Positions 48,245 through 59,437 of a DNA stretch of 64,000 nucleotides are shown here, in pieces; within the stretch, counting starts at the first letter, position 1, and the number at the start of each line of letters is the position of its first letter. Origin of the DNA: Sipunculus nudus (taxonomy: Eukaryota; Annelida; Sipuncula; Golfingiida; Sipunculidae). Made by a program: the position numbers and the translations under genes. Location: positions 53,205,676-53,269,675 of the forward strand of contig CM049316.1 in assembly GCA_026874595.1 (NCBI GenBank), read 5' to 3'. Under the pieces are notes generated by a model that worked only from the letters and a program-made list of their open reading frames with translations, was not told the DNA's origin and did no database searches.

Positions 48245-49320
48245 TATAATAACAGGGCACAAATCGTTACCGCTGGTACTGGAATCTTCCAACTTGACAT
48301 CCTGGGAGGGCCATAAAAAATCTCCATGGAAACCAGAAATTAGGTCTCTGTTACCCATATTCTCCAAGCTATAAGGTCTCGAAAGTACCCCCAAGAATAA
48401 TAAAAAATTTCATACAAAAGGTCAAGTAGCTGTATAACTACTGCCTTGATCACCATGATTCTCTGGATGAACATTGATCATGGAGTGTTCCATCAGTTCC
48501 TGTGAACTTGTGGCACCACCTGTATTTTTTCCAATTTTTACAAATTTTTTTCCCTATTTTGGAGACCTTTGAAGAATCGGTCATCTGTTAACAGGGCACA
48601 AATCATAACCACTCGACCTGGAATCTTCTTACTTAACATCAAGGGAGGTCCATGAAAAATCTCCTTGGAAACCTGAAATTAGGTCTCTGTTACCCATAAT
48701 CTCTGAGCTATGGGGCTTGTAAGTACCCCTCAGAATAATTAAAAATATATACAAAAGCTTCAGTATCTGAATAACTGATGCATTGATCACTATTGATTCT
48801 TTGCATGAGTATTGATCATGGATTGTGTTCCATCAGTTCCTGCAAACTGGTGGCGCCACCTATATTTTTTTCCAATTTTTACGATTTTTTTTCTTTATTT
48901 TTGAGACCTTCAAAGAAGCTGTCATCTGTTAACAGGGCACAAATCGTAACCATGAAACCAGGAATCTTCTAACTTGATATAAAGGGAAGTCCATGAAAAC
49001 CTGAAATTAGGTCTCTGTTACCCATATCCTCTGAGTTATGGGGCTCGTAAGTACCCCTCAGATTAATAAAAAAAGTTCATACCAGTGCTCCAGTATGTGA
49101 ATAACTAATGCACTGATGGCTATGATTTTTTGCATGCATATTGATCATGGAGTGTTTCATCAGTTCCTGCAGACTGGTGGCATCACCTGTATTTTTTAAA
49201 AAAATGTTTACACATTTTTGTATCCGCCAAAACAGAGTTTTGGGTATACTGTTTTTAGTTGGATGCCACCGCCGCGGCATAGGTCCGGAGAACCCATCTG
49301 TAACCACTTGGTGGAATTTT
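48245..49320 (+). repeat. Family 1 core monomers, three copies
   Basis: The landmark AACAGGGCACAAAT recurs at 48249, 48594 and 48932, a spacing of 338-345 bp. Each monomer runs AATCTTCYAACTTGACAT, CCATGGAAACCTGAAATTAG, GTCTCTGTTACCCATAT, TTGATCATGGAGTG, CAGTTCCTGCA, then CTGGTGGCGCCACC or a variant, and a T-rich spacer. The monomer translates in places to short hydrophobic frames that are not conserved between copies. Confidence 0.9.
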
Positions 49321-52300
49321 TTAGATCAGCTGACTTTAAGTCATCTGAGCTATAGGGATCACCTTTTGTCCATCGTCCGTATTGCTGTCTGGCCGTTAAC
49401 AGGGCACAAATCTTAACCGCTGGACCTGGAATCTTCTAACTTTACATCCAGAGAGACCTATGAAAAGTCTCCATGGAAACCAGAAATTAGGTCTCTGTTA
49501 CCCATATCCTTCGAGCTATGGGGCCCCAAAGTTCCCCCCAGAATAGTGAAAAATTTCATACAAAATCTTCAATATCTCATTAACTACATCACTGATGGTC
49601 ATGATTTTTTGGCATACATATTGATCATGAGATGTTTCATCAGTTTCTGCAGACTGGTGGCGCCACCTGTATTTTTTGATTTTTTACGATTTTTTTTCTC
49701 CATTTTTGAGACCTTTAAAAATGTGGACATCTGTTAACAGGGCACAAATCGTAAAGACTGGACCTAGAATCTTCATTCTTGACATTCTGAGAGACCTATG
49801 AAAAGTCTCCATGGAAACCAGAAATAAGGTCTCTGTTACCCATATCCTTCGAGCTAAGGGGGCCCAAAGTACCCCCCAAGAATAGTGAAAAATTTCATAC
49901 AAAAACTTCATTATCTGATTAACTACATCACTGATGGTCATGATTTTTGGCATACAAGTTAATCATGAGATGTTTCATCAGTTTCCGCAGACTGGTGGCG
50001 CCACCTGTATTTTTCGATTTTTATGCCCCCGCCACAAAGTGGCCGGGGCATATAGTTTTACCCATGTCCGTCCTTCCGTCCTTCCGAAATAAAACAGTTG
50101 TACGGACTTTTTTTCGCAATGCCTGCAGATATTGGCCTGATTTTTGGTGTGTGGGCAGATAATTACCAGTTACAGATAGAGTTCGCGTTTTGTCCTGGTT
50201 GACCTACTTTTGACTGTTTTACAGCTCCTTAACTTAGAAAATTTCATGAAAAATAGAAATTTTCATGACAAATACACATGTACAGACTTTTTTTCGCAAT
50301 GCCTGCAAATATTGGCCTGATTTTTTGTGTGTAGGCAGATAATGTGTAACCAGTTACAGATCGAGTTTGCGTTTCGTCCTAGTTGACCTACTTTTGACCG
50401 TATTACAGCTCCTTAACTTAGAAAATTTCATGAAAAATAGAAATTTTCATGACAAATACACATGTACGGACTTTTTTTCGCAATGCCTGCAGATATTGGC
50501 CTGATTTTTGGTGTGTGGGCAGATAATGACCAGTTACAGGTAGAGTTCACGTTTTGTCCCGGTTGACCTACTTTTGACCGTTTTACGGCTCCTTAACTTA
50601 GAAAATTTCATGAAAAATATTATTTTCATGACAAATATATATGTACAGACTTTTTTTCACAATGCCTGCAGATATTGGCCTGATTTTTGGTGTGTGGGCA
50701 GATAATGACCAGTTACAGATCATGTTTGCATTTCGTCCCAGTTGAATTACTTTTAACTGTTTTATGGCTCCTTAACTTAGAAAATTTCATGAAAAATATA
50801 AATTTTCATGACAAATACACATGTACGGACTTTTTTTCGCAATGCCTGCAGATATTGGCCTGATTTTTGGTGTGTGGGCAGATAATGACAAGTTACAGAT
50901 CAAGTTCACGTTTCGTCCCAGTTGATCTACTTTTGTACGTTTTACGGCTCCTTAACTTAGAAAATTTCATGAAAAATATTATTTTCATGACAAATATATA
51001 TGTACAGACTTTTTTTCACAATGCCTGCAGATATTGGCCTGATTTTTGGTGTGTGGGCAGATAATGACCAGTTACAGATCATGTTTGCATTTCGTCCCAG
51101 TTGAATTACTTTTAACTGTTTTATGGCTCCTTAACTTAGAAAATTTCATGAAAAATATAAATTTTCATGACAAATACACATGTACGGACTTTTTTTCGCA
51201 ATGCCTGCAGATATTGGCCTGATTTTTGGTGTGTGGGCAGATAATGACAAGTTACAGATCAAGTTCACGTTTCGTCCCAGTTGATCTACTTTTGTACGTT
51301 TTACGGCTCCTTAACTTAGAAAATTTCATGAAAAATATAAATTTTCATGACAAATACACATGTACTGACTTTTTTTTCGCAATGCCTGCAAATATTGGCC
51401 TGATTTTTGGTGTGTGGGCAGATATTGACCAGTTACAGATCGAGTTCGCGTTTCGTCCCAGTTGACTTATTTTGACCGTTTTACGGCTCCTGAACATAGA
51501 AAATTTCATTAAAAATATAAATTTTCATGACATATACACATGTACTGACCTTTTTTTTTTGCACTACCTGCAGATATTGGCCTGATTTTTGGTGTGTGGG
51601 CAGATAATGACCAGTTACAGATCGAGTTCATGTTTTGTCCCATTTTACCTACTTTTGACGGTTTGACGGTGCTCTAACATACAAAAAATTCATTAAAAAG
51701 TGCACATGTACGGACTTTTTTTCGCAATGCCTGCAGATACGGGCCTGATTTTTTATGGGCAGATAATGACAGTTACAGATCGAGTTCATGTTTCATCCCG
51801 GTTGACCTACTTTTGATTGTTTTACGGCTCCTAAACATAGAAAATTTCATGAAAGACAGAAATTTTTCTGGAAAATGCACATGTATGGACTTTTTTTCAC
51901 AGTCTATGCAGATACCGGCATGATTTTTGGTGTGTTGCTTGATAATGACCTGTAACAGATCGAGTTTGCATTTTGCCCTTGTTGACCTACGTTTGACCAT
52001 ATGACTACTGAACTTAAAATTTGTTTTCAAAATTTAACAAATGTTTCTAATTTGCCCCAGGCGGGGGCATTCATGTCGTTCCGACACATCTAGTTTACGA
52101 ATTGTTTTCTCTATTTTTGACACCTTTAAAAATGTGGACATCTGTTAACAGGTCACAAATCGTAAAGACTGGACCTAGAATCTTCATTCTTGACATTCTG
52201 AGAGACCTATGGAAAGTCTCCATGGAAACGAAAAATTAGGTCTCTGTTACCCATATCCTTCGAGCAAAGGGAGCCCAAAGTACCCCCCAGAATTGTGAAA

Positions 52301-52430
52301 AATTTCATACAAAAACTTCAATATCTGATTAACTACATCACTGATGGTCATGATTTTTGGCATACATATTGATCATGAGATGTTTCATCAGTTTCTGCAG
52401 ACTGGTGGCGCCACCTGTATTTTTCAAATT
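49321..52430 (+). mobile_element. Family 1 element interrupted by a family 2 element
   Basis: The head (AGATCAGCTGACTTTAAG variant at 49323) is followed by two 338-bp monomers up to about 50021. The T-rich spacer of the second is split by 50022-52093 and resumes at 52094 as TTTACGAATTGTTTTCTC, after which another monomer continues to about 52430. The split shows that the family 2 element inserted into an existing family 1 copy. Confidence 0.8.
50022..52093 (+). mobile_element. Family 2 composite element (Helentron/Helitron-like, non-autonomous)
   Basis: Starts with ATGCCCCCGCC (50023-50033), which opens a hairpin (GCCCCCGCCAC, 3-base loop, GTGGCCGGGGC; 50025-50049). A CCGTCCTT-type tract follows, then about eleven tandem monomers of about 180 bp. 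Each monomer has GTACGGACTTTTTTTCGCAA, GATATTGGCCTGATTTTTGG, CAGTTACAGATCGAGTT, CGGCTCCTTAACTTAGAAAA and TTTCATGA. The 3' end has the inverse GGCGGGGGCAT (52060-52070), a second hairpin TGTCG-TTC-CGACA (52074-52086) and CTAG before T at 52090-52094. There is no coding sequence. Subterminal inverse motifs, a tandem core, a 3' hairpin and a CTAG-T end agree with non-autonomous Helentron/Helitron elements. Assignment is by architecture only. Confidence 0.7.
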
Positions 52431-53434
52431 TTTAGCTCAGCTGACTTTCAGTCATGCTGGGCTATAGCGATGGGTCTTTGTCCGTCGTCCTTCCGTCTGT
52501 CTGTCCGGCCGTCCGTCCGTCCGTTAGCAGGGCACAAATCGTAACTGTAGGGGCTAGGGCCATGAACCCTATGCAGTCTTAGAGGTTATAAAAAGATCTC
52601 CTTGCAAACCTGAAATTAGGTCACGGCTCCTAAACATAGAAAATTTCATGAAAGACAGAAATTTTTCTGGAAAATGCACATGTATGGACTTTTTTTCACA
52701 GTCCCTGCAGATACCGGCATGATTTTTGGTGTGTTGCTTGATAATGACCTGTAACAGATCGAGTTTGCATTTTGCCCTTGTTGACCTACGTTTGACCATA
52801 TGACTACTGAACTTAAAATTTGTTTTCAAAATTTAACAAATGTTTCTAATTTGCCCCAGGCGGGGGCATTCATGTCGTTCCGACACATCTAGTTTACGAA
52901 TTGTTTTCTCTATTTTTGACACCTTTAAAAATGTGGACATCTGTTAACAGGTCACAAATCGTAAAGACTGGACCTAGAATCTTCATTCTTGACATTCTGA
53001 GAGACCTATGGAAAGTCTCCATGGAAACGAAAAATTAGGTCTCTGTTACCCATATCCTTCGAGCAAAGGGAGCCCAAAGTACCCCCCAGAATTGTGAAAA
53101 ATTTCATACAAAAACTTCAATATCTGATTAACTACATCACTGATGGTCATGATTTTTGGCATACATATTGATCATGAGATGTTTCATCAGTTTCTGCAGA
53201 CTGGTGGCGCCACCTGTATTTTTCAAATTTTTAGCTCAGCTGACTTTCAGTCATGCTGGGCTATAGCGATGGGTCTTTGTCCGTCGTCCTTCCGTCTGTC
53301 TGTCCGGCCGGCCGGCCGGCCGTCCGTCCGTCCGTTAGCAGGGCACAAATCGTAACTGTAGGGGCTAGGGCCATGAACCCTATGCAGTCTTAGAGGTTAT
53401 AAAAAGATCTCCTTGCAAACCTGAAATTAGGTCA
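51825..53434 (+). repeat. Tandem segmental duplication of 799 bp
   Basis: 51825-52623 and 52624-53434 are near-identical. They include the 3' end of the family 2 element, a family 1 monomer and the next family 1 head. Landmarks such as GCGGGGGCATTC (52061, 52860) are 799 bp apart. Past the CCGG/CCGT tract the offset is 811, because the second copy has gained 12 bp of GGCC repeats. The junction is at GAAATTAGGTCA. Confidence 0.92.
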
Positions 53435-55678
53435 CTGCGACCTATATTCTCGAAGTTATGGGGTGTGTTTGCACCCCCCAGAAATAACTCTTTGAGACAA
53501 AATTTTCATCCTAAACCTTCCATCTTTCACATACAGCTCACCTACCAACAGGGGAAGAACCATAATTTTTTTTAGGTCAAAAGGTCAAAGGTCAAGGTCA
53601 CAGGAGCCTCTTCATTGAAAAGCCTGTGGATGCATTTTAAGCAAACCCTTTCATCCCAATTCTTTGATTCTTCACATATAGCTCAACTACTAAGTTGGAG
53701 AAGAATCCTATAGATTTTAAGGTCACAAGGTCAAAGGTCAGGGTCACAGGATCCACTTCTTTGAAAAGGTTGTGGACACATTTCAAGCTAGACTTTTCAT
53801 TCCAAACCTTCCAGCACTGATATCGCTTCTCTGCCAACAGGGGAAAAGATCTGTTGATTTTGAGGTCAAAGGTCAAGTTCACAGCACCCACTTCTTGCGT
53901 GGAGTCATTTTCAGGCAAACTTTTCAATCTGTACCTTCCATCTGTCATATATGGCTTACCTACCAATAAGAGAAGAAGCCTGTTGATGTTGAGGTCAAAA
54001 AGTCAAAGGTCAAGGTCACAATGTTTAATTGTTCTAAATGCTTGTGAGCATATTTCAAGTGTAACTGTTCAACCCAAACCTTCAGTCTTTCACATATGCC
54101 ACATCTATGCATCAATCAGTTTGACTCAAACTTCATATTTATGGGTCTTTTTGCTTGAATAAATAACTTATTGATTTTGGGGTCAGCTGGTCAGCAGGTT
54201 AAAGGTTGCAGGTCAAAGTTATTCACCCATTGGTTGCCAAGTAATTACACCAGATTTAAGTGGTTAGTAGTTACCCATCATTTAGAAAGAATCCAGTTGA
54301 TATATGGGCAAACTGCCAAGGTCATAGGTCAGGGATGTTCACAATTACTTATTTTATAGACCATCTCTATTTTTCTTGTATATATAACCATCCCACTTCA
54401 GCTGGTACATCTCCCTGTGTGGCTGTAATTGTGAGTGACACTGGTGACATATGACTCCCTTTTGTATCAGCCTATTAAGTGATAAGGCTCAGTGATAAGT
54501 ACCTCGTTACTTCATAACAAAAACACTGTTGTCAGAATGCTTCAGCCAGGCATTAAGACTATGAGAGTATAGTATTAAGGTTTAGCTACTGATTTATAAG
54601 ATGATGGGAACATTTTGCAGTTTATTTTATGGAATCCTAGCAATAAACTTAGTTTCCTAGATATCTGAATATTTTAATATATATCACCACATATAAAAGC
54701 AAGTGTTTGTTCTCATAATATGTTGATGTGTACCTTGATTTAGGATGTTTTTTTGTTTTATTTCAAGACTCTTAGTCATGCTTTCTGCATTTCTTTTCTT
54801 TCAGGTTTGGCAGTTTACCTACCCTGCTGACCCCATTGAAAAGCAGAGTGATAATAAAAAATATTGGACTTACACTTTTTACAATTGCATATCTATAAAT
54901 CTGAAATGAGGGCCTGGACATGCCTTTTGAATTATTTTGGGCATTCATTACTGGATAATTTGCTCCAAGTTTGGTCTCTTATTGGAGAATGTGGGATATC
55001 AAATGTCATACTTGTCAGAAATCCATTATGTCTGCCAGTTAGCCACCTTAGAAATTCTTTCTTCAGTGCAGTTTCAGTAATTTTTCTTTAATGTTTGGTC
55101 CGATTTAGAGAATGTTTGTTGTCTGATTTCAGACTTGTCAGAAGTCCAATATGGCCACCAGGCAACCATCTTTTAATTCCTTTTGATCATATTATCTCAA
55201 GAACAGTTAAAGTGAATGCAGTTGGATGTATATTTATGTAATCTTGTAAAGGATTGGGTCAAATATTTCTGAATAAATATTACCATCATTTACAAAAGTG
55301 CAGTACAGTTGGCTTGTATTGAATAAAAATTCATACAGAAGCACCTGTTTCTCAATAATTCTTGCATGTATTTCCTTGATTTTTGCTATATATTTTGATC
55401 TTATATTTGCCCTTTGTGGTGTTCCTTTGAGACTGACAGGTTTCAAGCAAGCTGTTGGAATAGTTCCTGATAGCTTAACAATCATGCATTTTCCTCAGAC
55501 CATCAATTCACTGTGTTTTAACCAGACATAGGTGATATATTTTTCTGTTGTCATAGAAAATTTTCAACAAATTGGCAAATTGGTTCTTCAAAATTTGACT
55601 GGAAGTTGTGAATCTCAGTCCATGATGTCACAGGTCATGCTTGGCAGCTGAGCGTCATGACCCATGGGTCACTTGTTA
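53231..55678 (+). mobile_element. Family 1-type element with an AGGTCA-rich core
   Basis: It has the family 1 head (AGCTCAGCTGACT, 53233) and an expanded GGCC/CCGT tract. Its core then differs, with imperfect units of about 130-148 bp (CCTTCCATCTTTCACATA ... CTACCAACAGGGGAAGAA ... AGGTCAAAGGTCAAGGTCAC) near 53515, 53659, 53807, 53936 and 54078. Further units of another type occur near 54965 and 55097 (CTTGTCAGAAxTCCA). The 3' end has GCAGCTGAGCGTCATGACCC from 55644, with the palindrome TGACCCATGGGTCA at 55658-55671. Whether head and tail belong to one insertion is inferred. Confidence 0.6.
53574..54016 (+). promoter_or_regulatory. Clusters of AGGTCA nuclear-receptor half-sites
   Basis: At 53574-53600 four AGGTCA hexamers follow each other with spacers of 2, 1 and 0 bases (DR2, DR1, DR0). 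Related runs recur near 53720-53745, 53860-53880 and 53990-54016, one in each repeat unit. AGGTCA direct repeats are the canonical binding sites of RXR-type and other nuclear receptors. Whether they are bound here is unknown. Confidence 0.35.
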
Positions 55679-55689
55679 CAATTTATTTT

Positions 55690-56852
55690 TCTCTATTTTT
55701 GATACCTTTAAGGATGTAGTTATCTGTCAACAGGGTTCAAATTGTAACAACTGGACCTAGAATCTTCATTCTTGACACACAGGGAGACCCATGTAAAGTC
55801 TCCATGGAAACCTGAAATTAGGTCTCTGTTACCCATATCCTTTGAGCTATGGCACTCCAAAGTACAGCTCAGATTAATGGAAAATTTGATACAAAAGCTG
55901 AAGTATCTGAACAACTAATGCATAGATCACCATAATTGTTTGCATGGATATTGATCATGGAGTGTGTCATCAGTGTCTGCAGCCTGGGTGCGCCACCTCT
56001 ATTTTCTTTTTATTTTTTACGAATTGTTTTCTCTATTTTTGAAACCTTTAAAAATGTGAACATCTGTTAACAGGTCACACTCGTAAAGACTTGACCTAGA
56101 ATCTTCATTCTTGACACACAGGGACACCCATGAAAAATCTCCATGGAAACCTGAAATTAGGTCTCTGTTACCCATATCCTTTGAGCTATGGCACTCCTAA
56201 GTACAGCTCAGAATAATGGAAAATTTGATCCAAAAGCTGAAGTATCTGAACAACTAATGCAGAGATCACCATAATTGTTTGTATGGATATTGGTCATGGA
56301 GTGTTTCATCAGTTTCTGCAGCCTGGTGGCACCACATGTATTTGTTCGGGCTTTTTTCGAATTTTTTCTCTATTTTTGAGACCTTTAAAGATATGAACAT
56401 CTGTTAATAGGGCACAAATCATAACAACTGGACCTAGAATCTTCATTCTTTACACACAGGGAGACCCATGAAAAATCTCCATGGAAACCTGAAATAAGGT
56501 CGCTGTTAAGCTGTATGGCTTCAAAGTACCCCCCAGAATTATGAAAAATTGGATACAAAAGCTGAAGTATCTGAACAACTAATCCAGAGACCACCATGCT
56601 TCTTTGCATGGATATTGACCATTAAGTGTTTTTATTAGTTTCTACAGACTGGTGGAGCCACCTGTATTTTTTTAAAGTTTACACATTTTTTCTCTGTTCT
56701 TGAGATATATTAATACAGACACAATCTCAGCCTGTTGGTTAATCTGTTTGATGCTTCAGTTTAATGGTTATATACTACCATTCAGATGATAAAATTTCCT
56801 TTTGCAAATCTCTTCCCAGTCAGCTGAGCGTCATGACCCGTGGGTCACTTGT
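55690..56852 (+). mobile_element. Family 1 element, core monomers and 3' end
   Basis: Three monomers (landmark AACAGGG/AACAGGTCACA/AATAGGG at 55730, 56068 and 56407, spacing 338-339 bp) are followed by the 3' end AGTCAGCTGAGCGTCATGAC at about 56819 with its palindrome and CACTTGTTT. No head is seen, so the copy is 5'-truncated or joined to the preceding one. Confidence 0.8.
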
Positions 56853-56884
56853 TTAAATTTAGGATTATGATCGGGTCACATTTT

Positions 56885-57906
56885 TAGCTCTCATTTTTAG
56901 TTGACCTCTGACCTTTCCTCTCTGCCCAGCGTCCATATGTGCGTCTGTTTCCACACATAAACCCACATATCTCGGGAACCGTTTGACTGATCAGGCTAAA
57001 AATTTTGAGCAAATGTAGCCCTTGGATGGCTTTATAACCTACACTAAAATGGTGGCGCCACCTGCAACCATTTTTGCACAGCATCCATTTGTTCATCTGC
57101 CTTGGGATAAAATCACTCAAATCTCTGCATTGGCTGGACTTATCCACCTGAAAGTTTGCATGTGTATACATCCTAGAAAACTTTCTTGATTTTGTGGCAG
57201 GTGGCACCACCTACATTTATGTTTAAGCCGCAGACATCCAGGCTTATTTCTCTGGACTGGTTTGCTGTATCCTTCTGAAATTTTGCATGTGTATAGATCT
57301 CTATAGCTCTTAATCATACACAAAACTGGAGGCACCACCTGCAACCATTTTTGCACAGTGTCCATCTGTTTGTCTGCCATAGGCTAAAATCACTCATATC
57401 TCAGTAGTGGTTTGACTTATCTGCCTAAAATTTTGCATGTTTATACATCTTGCATAGCTTTCTAGATTTTGTGGCAGGTTGCACCAGCTACATTTATGTA
57501 TACGCTGCAGACATTCAGGCTTATATCTCAGGATTGGTTTGACATATCCCCCTATAATTTTGCTTGTGTATAGATCCCACATAGCTTTTAATCATATGCA
57601 AGATTGGTGGTGCCATCTGCCACCATTTTTGCACAGTGTCCTTCTGTTTGTCTGCTGTGGGATAAAATCACTCATATACAAGTAGTGATTTGACTTATCT
57701 GCCTACAATCTGTATACAACTTGGACAGCTTTTGGGATTGTGTGGTAGGTGGCGCAACCTACATACACATTTCGGCTGCAGAGATCCATGCTAATATGCA
57801 ACACTCCTCACTCTATTTCCCCTTGCAATTTAATCCATGCCTCACGTCACCTGTCCCACTCATATTTTGGTGGATACACGTCGCTTGTCGACTACCTGTA
57901 TTCTAG
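56885..57906 (+). repeat. Family 4 tandem repeat, about 285-bp units
   Basis: Starts with a TTAGCTCTCATTTTTAGTTG stretch and a GTCCATATGTGCGTCTG tract. Imperfect units follow, each with CACTCATATCTCAG-like, TTTGACTTATCTGCCT-like, TTTTGCATGTGTATACAT-like and GGTGGCGCCACCTGCAACCA-like segments. The landmark ACCATTTTTGCACAGTGTCC is at about 57068, 57345 and 57622. No 3' end was recognised. Confidence 0.75.
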
Positions 57907-58428
57907 TTATCTCTATGTTTGAGACCTTCAAATAAAGCCTCATATTTTAAGAGGGCACAAATAGTAACCCCTTGACCTAGAATCTTCATACTTGACATCT
58001 AGGGAGGTCCATGAAAAGTCTTCATGGAAAATTGAAATTAGGTCTCTGTTACCATTATTCTCAGAGCCAATGAGCTCATACCCCCCCCCCCCCCCCCCCC
58101 CGAATGATCAGAAATATGATACAAAAGCTCCAGTATATGAATAACTTATGCATTGATTTCCTTGATTCCTTGCATGGATATTGATGATGGAGTGTTTCAT
58201 CAGTTCCTGCAGACTGGTGGCACTACCTGTATTTTTTTCAAAATTTTACACATTTTTCTATTTATGAGACCTTCAAATGAAGTGGTCATCTGTCCAAAAG
58301 CCCACTGAAACCAAATTCTTAGGATTCTTCACAAAATTCATGATTTTTTTGGTACTTTTGCTGTCATTTTGCTCATTGTTTAACATTCCTTGAATTCAGC
58401 TGAGCGTCATGGCCCATGGGCCACTAGT
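57907..58428 (+). mobile_element. Family 1 element, short copy with CTAG end
   Basis: One monomer (AGAGGGCACAAATAG at 57951), broken by a long poly-C tract (about 58081-58101), then a fragment of a second. The 3' end has CAGCTGAGCGTCAT, the perfect palindrome GGCCCATGGGCC (58411-58422) and CTAG followed by T (58424-58428). Confidence 0.78.
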
Positions 58429-58795
58429 TGATTGAGTCCAGACAGCTTTACGCTTAAAGCTCTCCAGGTTTGAAGACTTTAATATTAAATGTATTTGAGA
58501 CATACTGGTCCTGCCCTAACTAAACAGATATATTGTGAAGTATGGTGACAGTATATTATGTATATCACATACATTATATGAAACGTTTATAAAAAAGTGC
58601 TGACAAGATCTACCAGCAAAATTACTGAAATAATGGTAGCAACAAAAGTTCCTAAGTTACAGTAATGATTGGATAATTATCACACAGAGAATACTACAAT
58701 CAGTAATGTGGCCCCAAATGAAATTATTGAAGATCCTTGAAGAATGTAACTTGGATTTTTATATTTAGCTCTTTTATGTTCTTGCTTCTGTACAG

Positions 58796-58883
58796 GAGTC
58801 ATTAGACCACTCCAAGAAGTCAGCCACAACCTCCAAGGCAGGAGTGACATCTGGTGGCCAGTCATCAAAGAAGCCCCAAGGAG
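58796..58883 (+). CDS. LRRCC1: LRRCC1 coding exon 7 (basic/Ser-rich linker)
   Basis: An 88-bp exon encoding residues 307-335 and one base of codon 336. The protein is Ser/Lys-rich (ESLDHSKKSATTSKAG ... SSKKPQG), a flexible basic linker before the main coiled coil, as in animal LRRCC1. The acceptor TTGCTTCTGTACAG ends at 58795 and the donor GGAG/GTCAGT is at 58884. It joins exon 6 in phase 0. The next exon must enter in phase 1 and was not found before the end of the window, so the long coiled-coil half lies outside. Confidence 0.75.
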
Positions 58884-59437
58884 GTCAGTTATTTCTGCAG
58901 TCATTTCTGGAGAGAACTCTGTGAACTTGTGAAGTTGAAGGGGTGTTTCTAGTATTATGTGAATATTTAACCCTTTAGAAAAAATACCCTCAGGTAACAT
59001 TGCATGAAGCAGATTTTTTTTTATAATATACTTGTGCACTATTGAATGCTGAGGTAATATTGACAGGACTTTTGGGACCATTTATTCACCCTTTAAATAC
59101 AGGTATAAAGAGTGACAGTAAATAGTTCAACTGATAAACTTACATCAAGTAAGTGAACGTGAAGTGACCTTTAGAGGGCAATTTAGGGCAGGTATGGACA
59201 GTAAAGCTTTTAGTATAACATTCTCTAAATGGATGCAAAAGTTACATAAATTATTTATGAAGATACAGGTATTAGATTGTTTGTACAAACATTTTCCAAC
59301 AGAAGAGTAAGTCCAATATTCTTTAAGCCATAATCTAGGTGGCGCTACCTCCTGTGTATGTGTTAGGTTGACTAGTGTGTTACAGGATTGGAATCCATGT
59401 ATATCTGAAGCAAGAAACATGTTCTCTCATGTGTTAT
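58884..59437 (+). other. LRRCC1: LRRCC1 intron 7, plain part
   Basis: Non-repetitive AT-rich intron sequence starting GTCAGT. It holds a lone AGGTGGCGCTACCT variant of the shared palindrome near 59337. No exon is supported. Confidence 0.6.

Larger units (their letters stand above)
46980..58795 (+). other. LRRCC1: LRRCC1 intron 6 (11.8 kb of dispersed composite repeats)
   Basis: GT-AG intron (GTAACC ... TGCTTCTGTACAG) occupied almost entirely by several families of composite repeats. No exon was recognised inside. A CTTTCAG/GTTTGG acceptor-like site near 54804 leads into a stretch without coding character. Confidence 0.7.

Noticed and set aside
49077-53355. Many 60-110-codon frames in the intron 6 repeats
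   Set aside because: They translate the repeat monomers, are not conserved between monomer copies and include the microsatellite tracts.
54792-54860. Acceptor-like TTTCTTTCAG followed by a possible exon
   Set aside because: The following frames are short, AT-rich and unlike LRRCC1. The exon 6 to exon 7 phase already matches without it.
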